Assembly: GCF_016765585.1 (NCBI RefSeq)
Contig: NZ_JAESWC010000018.1
Coordinates: 496,001 to 560,000 of the forward strand
DNA: 64,000 nt
Direction: 5' to 3'
DNA from: Clostridium rhizosphaerae
GTDB taxonomy: Bacteria > Bacillota > Clostridia > Clostridiales > Clostridiaceae
The notes beneath the pieces were generated by a model. It had not been told where the DNA came from. It was given only the letters and a program-made list of their open reading frames with translations, and searched no databases. The translations under genes and the position numbers were made by a program. Positions within the stretch are counted from its first letter, which is position 1. Each line of letters begins with the position of its first letter. Positions 29,509 to 38,133 of the stretch are shown piece by piece.

Positions 29509-30312
29509 TCAGGTTTTAAGGCCATAAGTTATGTTTTTCTTTTTCAATAAATAGATTGACTCCTTTAAAGCCTCTTCTGTCTTTACTTCTACAACCACAC
29601 TTAAATTATGCATTTGCGCGAAGTTTAACTTTTCTTCTATATTTAAACTTCCACTATAAAGTGTTAAATGATTTTTTGAACCATTATAGTCATGAAGATG
29701 CATATGAGCAATTTTATCCACGTTATTATTAAAAAATTTACTTGCCCTGTAATTATCTCCTGCATCATGCCCAACATCCCAGGTAAAATAAATACTTTCT
29801 AATTTGTTTAGCTCATAAAATGCCTCTTTTATAAATTCAGGGAAAACTGTATTTTCAACACATACCTTTATTTCATATTTCTTTGCTATTTCCAAAACTA
29901 TGTTCATAGAATCAACTAAATTATATATAAATTGTTCTTTGTTCACTTCATATATCCAAGCCTTACGATCAGGAAGAGAAAAATATATGCCCGTATTAAT
30001 ATGAATATTAATTTTATCAACATTTAACTTTGCTGCAAAACCTGCCATTTCACTAAACATCTCAATATTTGACCTTCTAACAGAAGGATAAAATGCCGCA
30101 AAATCTATTTCCTCTGGAAAATGCATTGTTAATTCTATATTATATTTTTCCTTTAATTCCTTTAACAGCTTTACGTTATTGTTATGAGGCATGCAATAAG
30201 GAAGATTCATATTAAGTTCCACAAAACTAAGTCCTAAATCTTTACATAAAATAATATTTTCTTCAATGCTGTTTAATTCAATTAGAGTTGGCATTCCTAA
30301 TTTATAACTCAT
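29509..30312 (-). CDS. Sugar phosphate isomerase/epimerase-type TIM barrel (AP endonuclease 2 fold)
   Basis: 267 residues. Metal ligands of the xylose isomerase-like/EndoIV family are visible in KINIHINTGIY, KVCVENTVFPE, FTWDVGHDAGD, HMHLHDYNGSKNHL and VVVEVKTEE. Family members are sugar isomerases, inosose dehydratases or AP endonucleases. The gene overlaps the upstream AAA ATPase by 4 bp (ATGA), so the two are translationally coupled. Substrate not determinable. Confidence 0.78.
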   Translation of the reverse strand: MSYKLGMPTLIELNSIEENIILCKDLGLSFVELNMNLPYCMPHNNNVKLLKELKEKYNIELTMHFPEEIDFAAFYPSVRRSNIEMFSEMAGFAAKLNVDKINIHINTGIYFSLPDRKAWIYEVNKEQFIYNLVDSMNIVLEIAKKYEIKVCVENTVFPEFIKEAFYELNKLESIYFTWDVGHDAGDNYRASKFFNNNVDKIAHMHLHDYNGSKNHLTLYSGSLNIEEKLNFAQMHNLSVVVEVKTEEALKESIYLLKKKNITYGLKT

Positions 30313-31061
30313 TTTTCCTCCTTGATTAAAATGTTTAAAATCTTTTCTTTATTGTTCATAAAAGTTTTCATAACTTGATAATGTTCAGTTTCCTCATACC
30401 CTACAAGCCGAATATTATCTTTTATTTCATATATACTTGATTCTGGATAAGCCATAATTATTGGAGAATGTGTAGCTATTATAAACTGAGAATGTTCTTC
30501 AACTAAATCATGAATTCTTGAAAGCATAGCCATTTGTCTTGAAGGAGACAGTGCAGCCTCAGGCTCATCTAAAATATACAACCCATTTCCGGAAAATCTA
30601 TTCATAAATACAGAAAAAAATGATTCTCCATGAGACTGATTATGAAGGGATTTTCCTCCATAGGCTAAAAGAAGCCCTGGGTCTATTTTTTCAAGTTCAT
30701 CAACATTAGTTGCAAGGTTGTAAAAGCTTTCCGCTCGCAGAAAGAAGCCATCTTTCGGTCTTCTTATTCCTTTAATCAATTTAATGTAATTATGAAGCTC
30801 CGAATGAGTGTCTCTGGAAGAAAAACTGAAATTAATAGTGCCTCCCTCAGGATTAAAACCATATGCAGCTGCAACAGCCTCTAATATGGTGGATTTTCCT
30901 GAACCATTTTCACCTACAATATATGTAACCTTTGGATGCAGCTCTATACTTGATAAGCTTCTAATTATAGGCAGGCAAAATGGATACCTAGAAAAGGATT
31001 GTATACCATCCCTCTTAAGTTCTATGCTTCTTAAATATTGATTATATTGCAACATGTCCAT
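30309..31061 (-). CDS. AAA family ATPase (ABC/SMC-like, AAA_21 type)
   Basis: 250 residues. Walker A VGENGSGKSTILEAVAAAYG, a shortened signature region (LHNQSHGESFFSVF), Walker B GLYILDEPEAALSP, and IATHSPI with the switch histidine. These compact ATPases lack membrane and coiled-coil segments. It forms a two-gene unit with the TIM-barrel protein. Its role could be in repair, defence or metabolism; nothing in the sequence decides. Confidence 0.8.
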   Translation of the reverse strand: MDMLQYNQYLRSIELKRDGIQSFSRYPFCLPIIRSLSSIELHPKVTYIVGENGSGKSTILEAVAAAYGFNPEGGTINFSFSSRDTHSELHNYIKLIKGIRRPKDGFFLRAESFYNLATNVDELEKIDPGLLLAYGGKSLHNQSHGESFFSVFMNRFSGNGLYILDEPEAALSPSRQMAMLSRIHDLVEEHSQFIIATHSPIIMAYPESSIYEIKDNIRLVGYEETEHYQVMKTFMNNKEKILNILIKEEK

Positions 31062-31156
31062 TTTTATAAAGCTCCCCTTATCATCGCCAAAACATATATA
31101 TCAAATTATACCACTATATAGTAAAATGCATATATGGTATAAATACAATTAATCAT

Positions 31157-31258
31157 ATAGATAAACAATACGTAAACTTAACTTACAGACAATAAAAGTA
31201 GCAAATATTCAATGCTTTTTTATTGTCTGTAAGTTTATAGTTGAAGTTGTTTATCTAT
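31157..31258. repeat. 102-bp palindrome with 41-bp arms
   Basis: Outer ends ATAGATAAACAA and inner ends CTTACAGACAATAAAA are identical on the two arms; the 13 bases between differ. The loop is 20 nt. No reading frame. It resembles a small non-autonomous element or a long hairpin RNA; unrelated in sequence to the 26885-27135 element. Confidence 0.65.
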
Positions 31259-31272
31259 AATAATAGTAAAAT

Positions 31273-31308
31273 AAAAAAACAGCATGTCTTTATTTTCATG
31301 CTGTTTTT
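31273..31308 (-). terminator. Rho-independent terminator
   Basis: AAAAACAGCATG and CATGCTGTTTTT with a 10-nt loop, then TTTTATTTTA on the minus strand. It ends the alpha/beta hydrolase transcript. Confidence 0.8.
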
Positions 31309-31318
31309 ATTTTCATAC

Positions 31319-31945
31319 TCAGCTTACAAATTTAGCACAAACTTTTGTTATGTACTCTAATATATTTATACTCTCTATATAATCATCATCTATTTCAAGA
31401 GAATGTACAGCCTTATCTATTATATGTAGATCAACTGAACTATTTTTTCTTATAGTGTCTATATTATTTTGTGTGAAATGCTTATCTCTTTCTCCTGAGA
31501 TAACAGTGCATTTTGATCTTAAAATATAAGGAATTGTTTCTTCAGTCGGAGTAAGGAATAAGTTATTTACCTTATCATAACCTACAAGACTGCTGACTTC
31601 TCCGGCAACTGCTGTTCCAAAACTTTTGCTTATAAAATAAATGTTATTATATTTATTCTCCACACATAATCTTACAGCTTCATAGCTATCTTTAACAATT
31701 TGATTAAAAGGATTGCCCTCCACTGGATTAGTAGCTCTGCAAAAACCATACTCAAGACTTAATACATCACATCCAGATAGAAGAGCTGCTTTTCTTGCAT
31801 AGTGAAGCAATGGCTTATCACAGCTGTAATCTGCCCCTGGAAAAAGAACAGCAATTGAGTCAGACTTAGGTAAATGTGTCAGCAGCATATTATTAGTGTC
31901 ATATCCCCAGATTGTTTTAACCTTAATATAAGATTTATTAATCAA
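31319..31945 (-). CDS. Alpha/beta hydrolase-like protein
   Basis: About 208 residues. DSIAVLFPGADYSCDKPLLH resembles an oxyanion loop, and NIYFISKSFGTAVAGEV has the GxSxG-like nucleophile elbow (KSFGT). Late TVISGERDKHF and DKAVHSLE supply candidate Asp and His. It fits small esterase/dienelactone hydrolase-like proteins. TTG at 31945 is 8 nt after GGGG; the GTG at 31954 is inside the site. A 36-residue ORF lies just upstream on the same strand. Confidence 0.65.
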   Translation of the reverse strand: MINKSYIKVKTIWGYDTNNMLLTHLPKSDSIAVLFPGADYSCDKPLLHYARKAALLSGCDVLSLEYGFCRATNPVEGNPFNQIVKDSYEAVRLCVENKYNNIYFISKSFGTAVAGEVSSLVGYDKVNNLFLTPTEETIPYILRSKCTVISGERDKHFTQNNIDTIRKNSSVDLHIIDKAVHSLEIDDDYIESINILEYITKVCAKFVS

Positions 31946-31971
31946 ATTAAACACCCCATCTTTTTATTTGA

Positions 31972-32082
31972 TTATGTAAAACAAGGATAATCAGTTTTTC
32001 TCTCTTTAAAAAATTTAATTCTAGTTTTTATGATGTTTACTAATTGCTGCGCTTTATAACTAATTAGGTTTGTACTACTCAT
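31972..32082 (-). CDS. Small basic ORF (36 aa)
   Basis: ATG at 32082 preceded by AAGGAGGG at ideal distance; 36 codons, ending 27 nt before the hydrolase start. The peptide is lysine/arginine rich with an amphipathic middle (VNIIKTRIKFFKERK). The ribosome binding site is stronger than that of the downstream gene. Not recognised; could be a leader peptide or a small regulatory protein. Confidence 0.45.
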   Translation of the reverse strand: MSSTNLISYKAQQLVNIIKTRIKFFKERKTDYPCFT

Positions 32083-32261
32083 ATTCCCTCCTTCAACTTA
32101 TATTTTAGTTTACTTAATTAAAGTCCAATACCTTAATTCCTTATTTTTGAATTATTACCTTTTATTATACAACAAATCTATTTTACTTTCATACTGTTTT
32201 ATACTAAAAAATTATTATATAATATCTTTAGTTAAGGTTTTATACCTATTCGGAGGTAACT

Positions 32262-32936
32262 ATGTTTAAAATATTAATAATTGAAGACGATACAAAAATG
32301 CGTGAAATAATTCTTGAAAATATAAGACGATGGGGTTTTGAAGGTTACGGTATAACCGATTTTGATAATGCTTTTAAGGATTTCATAAACTATGACCCTC
32401 ACCTTGTTTTGCTTGATATAAATCTTCCCTCTTATGATGGTTTTTATTGGTGCGGAAAAATAAGAGAAGTTTCAAAAGTTCCAATAATATTTATATCCTC
32501 TCGAAACACAAATATGGATATAATAATGGCTATAAATATGGGTGGAGACGATTTTATACAAAAACCTTTTTCTCTTGACGTTCTAATGGCAAAAATCAAT
32601 GCACTTCTTAGAAGAACATATGATTATATAAGCTCAGAAGTTAATCTTATAGAACACAATGATGTAATTCTAAATTTAAAAGACAGTACTGTTTCTTATA
32701 AAAATACGAAGAGCGAGCTTACTAAAAATGAGTTTAAAATCCTATATATGCTAATGAAGGATAAAGGGGTCATTGTAAGCAGGGACAGCATAATGAGAGG
32801 GCTTTGGGAAGATGAAAACTTTGTTGATGACAATACCCTTACAGTAAATATTAACAGGCTCAGAAAAAAACTTGAGGATTTAGGACTTGAAAGCTTTATT
32901 CAAACAAAGAAAGGTCAAGGTTATGTAATACTATGA
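32262..32936 (+). CDS. OmpR-family response regulator (BceR-like)
   Basis: 224 residues. Receiver domain with EDD (residues 8-10), phospho-acceptor aspartate in VLLDINLP, and the conserved lysine in FIQKPFS. The winged-helix C-terminal domain ends VNRLRKKLEDLGLESFIQT and QGYVIL. It overlaps the kinase gene by 4 bp. Such regulators control peptide-antibiotic response genes, but no target transporter is adjacent. Confidence 0.9.
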   Translation: MFKILIIEDDTKMREIILENIRRWGFEGYGITDFDNAFKDFINYDPHLVLLDINLPSYDGFYWCGKIREVSKVPIIFISSRNTNMDIIMAINMGGDDFIQKPFSLDVLMAKINALLRRTYDYISSEVNLIEHNDVILNLKDSTVSYKNTKSELTKNEFKILYMLMKDKGVIVSRDSIMRGLWEDENFVDDNTLTVNINRLRKKLEDLGLESFIQTKKGQGYVIL

Positions 32937-33976
32937 ACTTCTTAAAATATTTTAAAGAACAAAAATTTTTAATGATTTTTTACATAGTACTAATGACTTT
33001 TATATCATCTGTTATATTTTTAGATGGGGATGTTAAAATTTCTTTAGGAAATATACTATACATAAATCTGGTTTCTATTGTATTTTTTATTATTTATTTA
33101 TGTGGAAAGTATTTATATTTTAGAAGCTATTATAAAGCGCTTAAAGATATAATTGATACTCAAGAAAATGAACTTATAAATCGTATTCCTGAGCCAAAAT
33201 CCTATAGCCAAGAACTCTTTTATAATCTCTTAAGAAAAATTTATGAAGAGCAAAGCTTAAAAATTCAAAAGCTTTATGATAATAAGAAAGACAATGAAGA
33301 ATTTATTACCTCATGGGTTCATCAAATAAAAACTCCTATTGCAGTAAGCAGGCTTCTAATTGAGAATAATACAAGTAAGGCGAATTCAGATGTACTTTTA
33401 AGTCTTGAAGAGGAACTTGATAAAATAGATAACTATGTTGAACAGGCTTTATATAATTCAAAAATAGATAACTTTTCAAAAGATTATTTTATAAATGAAG
33501 TATCTGTTGATAGAATTGTTAAAGATAATGTAAAAAAACATGCTAAGAATTTTATTAATAAAAAAATATCTGTAGAAATTAAGGATGCAGATCTTATAGT
33601 ATTGACTGATAAAAAATGGCTTTCTTTTATTCTTGACCAAATTATATCAAATTCATTGAAATACACAGACAGATCAGGGAAAATAAGTATTTACGGTATT
33701 AAAGAGAGTAAGCTTCAAAAGCTTGTGATTGAGGATACCGGGATCGGTATAACTTCCGAGGATTTAATAAGAGTATTTGATAAAGGCTTTACAGGCTTTA
33801 ACGGAAGACAAAATTATAAGTCTACAGGAATGGGCCTGTATCTTTGTAAAAAGCTAGCCTTGAAGCTTGGACATGATATAGTAATAGAGTCAGAACAAGG
33901 CAAATATACTAAAGTCACAATAATCTTTCCTAAATTATTGGATTATCTTGATGTTTCAAGATATAACCAGAGGTAA
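32933..33976 (+). CDS. Intramembrane-sensing histidine kinase (BceS-like)
   Basis: 347 residues. Two closely spaced N-terminal membrane helices (about 12-30 and 38-58) leave almost no extracellular loop, the hallmark of intramembrane-sensing kinases. H-box is FITSWVHQIKTPIAVSRLL, N-box ISNSLKYTDRSGKI, then VIEDTGIGI and TGMGLYLCKKL. In the family the kinase is usually driven by a BceAB-type ABC transporter; none lies here. The gene is followed by the convergent korB. Confidence 0.9.
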   Translation: MNFLKYFKEQKFLMIFYIVLMTFISSVIFLDGDVKISLGNILYINLVSIVFFIIYLCGKYLYFRSYYKALKDIIDTQENELINRIPEPKSYSQELFYNLLRKIYEEQSLKIQKLYDNKKDNEEFITSWVHQIKTPIAVSRLLIENNTSKANSDVLLSLEEELDKIDNYVEQALYNSKIDNFSKDYFINEVSVDRIVKDNVKKHAKNFINKKISVEIKDADLIVLTDKKWLSFILDQIISNSLKYTDRSGKISIYGIKESKLQKLVIEDTGIGITSEDLIRVFDKGFTGFNGRQNYKSTGMGLYLCKKLALKLGHDIVIESEQGKYTKVTIIFPKLLDYLDVSRYNQR

Positions 33977-33983
33977 AAATTAA

Positions 33984-34011
33984 AGGCAGATTAGTCAATG
34001 CTAATCTGCCT
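33984..34011. terminator. Terminator between kinase and korB
   Basis: AGGCAGATTAG and CTAATCTGCCT, 6-nt loop. The T-tract is better on the minus strand (TTTAATTTTT), so it mainly serves korB. Confidence 0.75.
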
Positions 34012-34019
34012 CTATTATT

Positions 34020-34877
34020 CTATCTAAAATCTTCCATAAATACTCTTGCATCTTGTGGTTTCCACTGTCTTTGAACAAGTGACTTTCCTTGGGTTAAATA
34101 TGAAACCACCTCTGTATATTCCGGACTCTCTTCTTTGTAAATAATTCCTAGAGGTATTCCATTATCCCATTCCATAGCTTTTTTAATCGCTTCAGCTTTG
34201 TTATTATAATCATAGTTTTCATCAAGCTTATAGGTATTTTCCTTATACCACTTGAAAGTATTTACATGGTTAAAAGTCACACAAGGCTGTAAAATATCAA
34301 CAAGTGCATAGCCTTTATGGAGTATTGCTGCTTTCATAACTCCCTTTAAATGTTCCTTGTCACCTGAAAAACTTCTTGCAACAAAGGTAGCACCTGCTGT
34401 TAAAGCAAAAGCTAGCGGTCTGAAAGCTTCTACGTTTGTACCATCAAACTGCATGGAAGTTTTTTGACCCTTGTCAGTTGTTGGAGAGCCTTGACCCTTT
34501 GTTAAACCATAAATTTGATTATCATGAACAAAATGAGTTATATCTATATTTCTTCTTATATTGTGAAGAAGGTGGTTTCCTCCCTCACCATAGGAGTCTC
34601 CGTCACCAGAGTTTATTATTACTTTAAGATCCTGATTTACTAATTTAATTCCTACAGCTGGAGGTACTGCTCTTCCATGCAGTCCGTTAAAGCCGTTTAC
34701 ATTTATATAATGTGGAAGTTTTGCAGCCTGACCTATACCAGAAGATACTACAACTTCATGTGGTTTCAGTTCTAATTCTGCCAAAACTTCTTTTAATGCT
34801 GCAAGTATTGCAAAGTCACCGCAGCCTGGGCACCATGCACATTCCTCATGGGTATCATACATCTTTATATCTAACAT
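34020..34877 (-). CDS. korB: 2-oxoacid:ferredoxin oxidoreductase, beta subunit
   Basis: 285 residues. CAWCPGCGDFAIL at the N-terminus, and the thiamin pyrophosphate/Mg motif in INSGDGDSYGEGGNHLLHN. The C-terminal PFO-beta extension is present. With korA it oxidatively decarboxylates a 2-oxoacid (2-oxoglutarate is typical for this two-subunit form) to acyl-CoA, reducing ferredoxin. It is preceded by a hairpin and GGAGGG. Confidence 0.9.
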   Translation of the reverse strand: MLDIKMYDTHEECAWCPGCGDFAILAALKEVLAELELKPHEVVVSSGIGQAAKLPHYINVNGFNGLHGRAVPPAVGIKLVNQDLKVIINSGDGDSYGEGGNHLLHNIRRNIDITHFVHDNQIYGLTKGQGSPTTDKGQKTSMQFDGTNVEAFRPLAFALTAGATFVARSFSGDKEHLKGVMKAAILHKGYALVDILQPCVTFNHVNTFKWYKENTYKLDENYDYNNKAEAIKKAMEWDNGIPLGIIYKEESPEYTEVVSYLTQGKSLVQRQWKPQDARVFMEDFR

Positions 34878-34907
34878 TATTTTCCCTCCTGTATTCCTTT
34901 AATCTCC

Positions 34908-34930
34908 CATAATGATTATTAATCATTATG
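34908..34930 (-). other. Intercistronic hairpin korA-korB
   Basis: CATAATGATT, ATT loop, AATCATTATG; includes the korA stop codon. Shares the core ATGATTAATAATCAT and a downstream AAGGAATACAGG with the atpG-atpD hairpin. Confidence 0.6.
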
Positions 34931-36602
34931 CCTCACTTTTAACTCTGGAATAAATCTCACTTGAACTTAACTGTCTTCCATCATATTTTAGTATGCTGCC
35001 TGTTACACCGATTCCTGTTTCCATTCTTATAAGCTTAGCCAGCTGTCCATTAAAATTCTGTTCTACATTAATAATCTTCTTAGCTATTTTTGTATACTTT
35101 TCAAGTTTTTTAGTTGGAAGAGGATATAAATCCCCAAATACTAACGCTCCGACTGACTTATTTTCTTTATTTAAAAGTTCTACTGCTTCCTTTAAAGGAC
35201 CATACATTGAACCCCAGCCTAAAAGCAGGATTTCCGGATCTTCAGTTCCAAAATACTCAGGCTCCAGAGCTTCTTCCTTTAAACCTTCAAGCTTTCTCAT
35301 TCTCTTTTCCATTTGAGCAATACGAACTTCAGCGCTTTCGGTTATTTGACTGTTTTCGGTATGCTCATCACTATCTATTAAAACAACAGCACTTTCAAAT
35401 TTTCCTGGAAGCAATCTTGGAGATATGCCGCTTTCAGTAACCTTGTATCTTCTATAACTTCCATCTTCATCTAAAGCTTCTTTTCCAGCTATATGTCTTT
35501 CTATTTTTATCTTGTCAAAGTCAAACTCTTCTACATTAACAACCGTATCCGCTAAATACTGATCAGTTAAAAGTATTACAGGAATTTGATATTTATCTGC
35601 GAGGTTTAAAGCTCTTGCTGTTCCATAGAAAGCATCTTTAACATTTCTTACTGATAAAACCATTCTTGGGCCTTCACCATGAGAAGCTGTTAGCAAGAAG
35701 CTTAAGTCGCTTTGTTCAGTTCTAGTTGGAAGCCCAGTTGCTGGACCCGGTCTTTGAGAATCAACTAATAACAGAGGTGTTTCTGTTATACTTGCAAGTC
35801 CTATTGCTTCTACCATTAGTGAAACTCCTCCACCTGAGCTGCCTGTTGCTGCTCTTGCTCCTGCATAAGATGCACCTAATGCCATATTGATAGCTGATAT
35901 TTCATCTTCTACCTGTTCAACTATCATTCCTGCCTGCTTCTGCTTCTTTGAAAGATAAGTCATTATACTTGTTGCTGGGGTCATTGGATAAGCGGAGTAA
36001 AAATCTAGCCCTCCTGCTATTGCGCCTAAAGCAATTGCCTCATTTCCGTTAATCATAATATGCTTATCTTCATGACCTTTTGGAAGTTCAAAATGCTTTC
36101 TTGAAGTTTCTCTTCCTTTTTGATAAGCCTTAGCATTTGCTTCTACTACTTTTGCATCCCATTTCTTGCTGAATAAACTTTCTATATTATTAAATTCTAT
36201 TCCAAAGAGTTCTGTTAAAGCTCCTACTGCAGCTGTCCCGAAAACCTTCGGATTGCCTGCTTCAATAGCTATTTTCTTCATTGGAACTCTTAGAACTCTG
36301 CTGTCTTCTATATTAACTGCTTCATCACAAATTAAAACACCATTTTCTTTTAGTCTTTCTATATGACTTTCTGCTGTAGTGTTATCAAGAGCTATAATTA
36401 CATCTAGCTCTGGATAATGTGAGGTCACTTCCTCCTCACCAAATCTTATCTGAATAAAGTTATGCCCTCCACGTACTCTTGACATATAGTCCTTTGTAGA
36501 ATAGATATAATAACCGCTCTTCTTTAAAATTCTTTCAAATAGGGCACTTATGGTATCCATGCCTTGACCTGCTGCCCCGCCTATTAAAACATTATATCTC
36601 AA
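34926..36602 (-). CDS. korA: 2-oxoacid:ferredoxin oxidoreductase, fused gamma-alpha subunit
   Basis: 558 residues. Residues ~1-180 are the gamma domain (LIGGAAGQGMDTISALF), followed by the alpha domain (GNEAIALGAIAGGLDFYSAY; EQVEDEISAINMALGASYAG) and a C-terminal transketolase-like domain (ILLLGWGSMYGPLKEAVELL). The fused form is typical for clostridial/archaeal KorA. TTG start, GAGGAG site. The exact 2-oxoacid is not fixed by the sequence. Confidence 0.9.
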   Translation of the reverse strand: MRYNVLIGGAAGQGMDTISALFERILKKSGYYIYSTKDYMSRVRGGHNFIQIRFGEEEVTSHYPELDVIIALDNTTAESHIERLKENGVLICDEAVNIEDSRVLRVPMKKIAIEAGNPKVFGTAAVGALTELFGIEFNNIESLFSKKWDAKVVEANAKAYQKGRETSRKHFELPKGHEDKHIMINGNEAIALGAIAGGLDFYSAYPMTPATSIMTYLSKKQKQAGMIVEQVEDEISAINMALGASYAGARAATGSSGGGVSLMVEAIGLASITETPLLLVDSQRPGPATGLPTRTEQSDLSFLLTASHGEGPRMVLSVRNVKDAFYGTARALNLADKYQIPVILLTDQYLADTVVNVEEFDFDKIKIERHIAGKEALDEDGSYRRYKVTESGISPRLLPGKFESAVVLIDSDEHTENSQITESAEVRIAQMEKRMRKLEGLKEEALEPEYFGTEDPEILLLGWGSMYGPLKEAVELLNKENKSVGALVFGDLYPLPTKKLEKYTKIAKKIINVEQNFNGQLAKLIRMETGIGVTGSILKYDGRQLSSSEIYSRVKSEA

Positions 36603-36868
36603 TTTATTTCATCTCCTCATTTATATTGATATTTATTTTTAATTGATAATAATTATTGTTTAATTTAATTATAGTTTGTTTTAATAATTAATCAAAGCTT
36701 ATATTTAGTCAAAAAAAGGCAATAATGCAAAATACCATAAAAATACTTTATATTTCTTTATTTATCTGTTATATTCAAAATTAAGAACTGTTATAATTCC
36801 ATTTCTTTATGCATTGATTTATAAATATTTATGTGACTAATACAGAACAATAAATTTATTGAGTCACT

Positions 36869-36899
36869 AAAAAAGACAGGCTAATTTCTTAACCTGTCT
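36869..36899 (-). terminator. Terminator of the patatin gene
   Basis: AGACAGG / CCTGTCT with an inner TAA/TTA pairing; the stem contains the stop codon and is followed by TTTTTTAG on the minus strand. Confidence 0.7.
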
Positions 36900-37873
36900 C
36901 TATATTTAAAATAAGCTTTAGCTGCTTCGTAGCCTTGTTTATATAAAAACTTATAGGTACTGTCATTAGTACTTATATTAAAATCTAATACAGATATATC
37001 TTTTGTATCTATTTGAATTGATCTTTCAATATCCTTGGGACTGTTCCTGTATATATCCTGCTGAACTTTTGCCAAAGCCATATAAAAATTTGATATATAT
37101 TCAATAATATTGTTAATCTCAGTAAATTCTATATCATATTTAAATCTTGCTCCTAAAGTTTCTTGGTTTGCCCCTTCTAAATCAAAAATATTAATTGGAT
37201 AATTTCTCATAACACCTCCATCTGAAAATATATGAGTTAGCGAATCTCTATTAACCTCATAACTTTTTACTTTGTTTGCTTCAAAAAATAATGGTACGGA
37301 CATAGATATTCTGACTGCTTCAGCTACCTCCATATCTGGAGTAGTACTAAATGAAAATACTTTAGACACTTTACAAGAAATATCAGTACCTACAATATAG
37401 AGTTCTAAAAACTTCCTTTTATCTTTATGTATTGAATTGTCTTTAAAATCTTTAAAAGTATAAGGCGGCTGCTTCTTAGTACTGTCAAATTGTGAAGCAA
37501 TTTGTTTTTGTATCCACTTATAAAAATACTGAGTTGAATACCAGCCATAATTATTAACTAGTCTATATAAACAATCCACATCGCCAAATACTCTTTCAAT
37601 TTCACTTCTCATAAATACTGATATTCTTTGATTACTTTCATCTTCTTTTTGAGGAACTTGTTTGTAATCTAAAGACTCTACTATATTTTTGATTTCACTA
37701 AATGGTAAATTGAAGCTTGTAATACAAGCTGTTATTGCTCCAGCAGATGTTCCTGCCATTTTTTCTATATTATGCATCATATTTTTTTCCCATAAGCAGT
37801 CTAAAACCCCAAGATATGAAATACCCAGAACCCCTCCGCCTTCAAAAACCAAATTCTTAATAGTATTTACCAT
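36881..37873 (-). CDS. Patatin-like phospholipase
   Basis: 330 residues. Oxyanion motif EGGGVLGISYLGVL (residues ~11-24), nucleophile elbow GTSAGAI (residues ~41-47) and the catalytic aspartate in SDGGVMRNYPI form the Ser-Asp dyad. Members hydrolyse acyl esters of lipids. There is no signal peptide, so cytosolic or membrane-surface action is likely. Monocistronic with a GGGGGAT site. Confidence 0.88.
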   Translation of the reverse strand: MVNTIKNLVFEGGGVLGISYLGVLDCLWEKNMMHNIEKMAGTSAGAITACITSFNLPFSEIKNIVESLDYKQVPQKEDESNQRISVFMRSEIERVFGDVDCLYRLVNNYGWYSTQYFYKWIQKQIASQFDSTKKQPPYTFKDFKDNSIHKDKRKFLELYIVGTDISCKVSKVFSFSTTPDMEVAEAVRISMSVPLFFEANKVKSYEVNRDSLTHIFSDGGVMRNYPINIFDLEGANQETLGARFKYDIEFTEINNIIEYISNFYMALAKVQQDIYRNSPKDIERSIQIDTKDISVLDFNISTNDSTYKFLYKQGYEAAKAYFKYRDRLRN

Positions 37874-38096
37874 AAATCCCCCTATACTTTAATTACTGTT
37901 TCGAACCCTTCAATCACGCAGCTTTTACTGGATAAATCATCTATAAAAAACTTGTAGTGTTTTTCACCTCAAAACATCTTATTGTCAATATATGAAAATT
38001 ATCTCTACGTTGTGCTTTAAGATTTTTTTTAAATAATGCATCCAACATATGATAAAACTTGGCACAAATATATAATTATATTTATCGCAACTAAAC

Positions 38097-38129
38097 AAAA
38101 AAGGCAGAAAGCATATTCTTTCTGCCTTT
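38097..38129 (-). terminator. Terminator of the GH3 gene
   Basis: AAAGGCAGAAAG and CTTTCTGCCTTT, 6-nt loop, followed by TTTTTTG on the minus strand. Confidence 0.85.
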
Positions 38130-38133
38130 ATAG

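Noticed and set aside
36603-36880. Possible small gene or riboswitch upstream of korA
   Set aside because: Only AT-rich sequence and a weak CAATAAATTTATTG dyad; no frame with a ribosome binding site and no recognisable aptamer.
37893-38095. Possible gene between the patatin and GH3 genes
   Set aside because: No supported frame; only the patatin promoter region and the GH3 terminator were seen.
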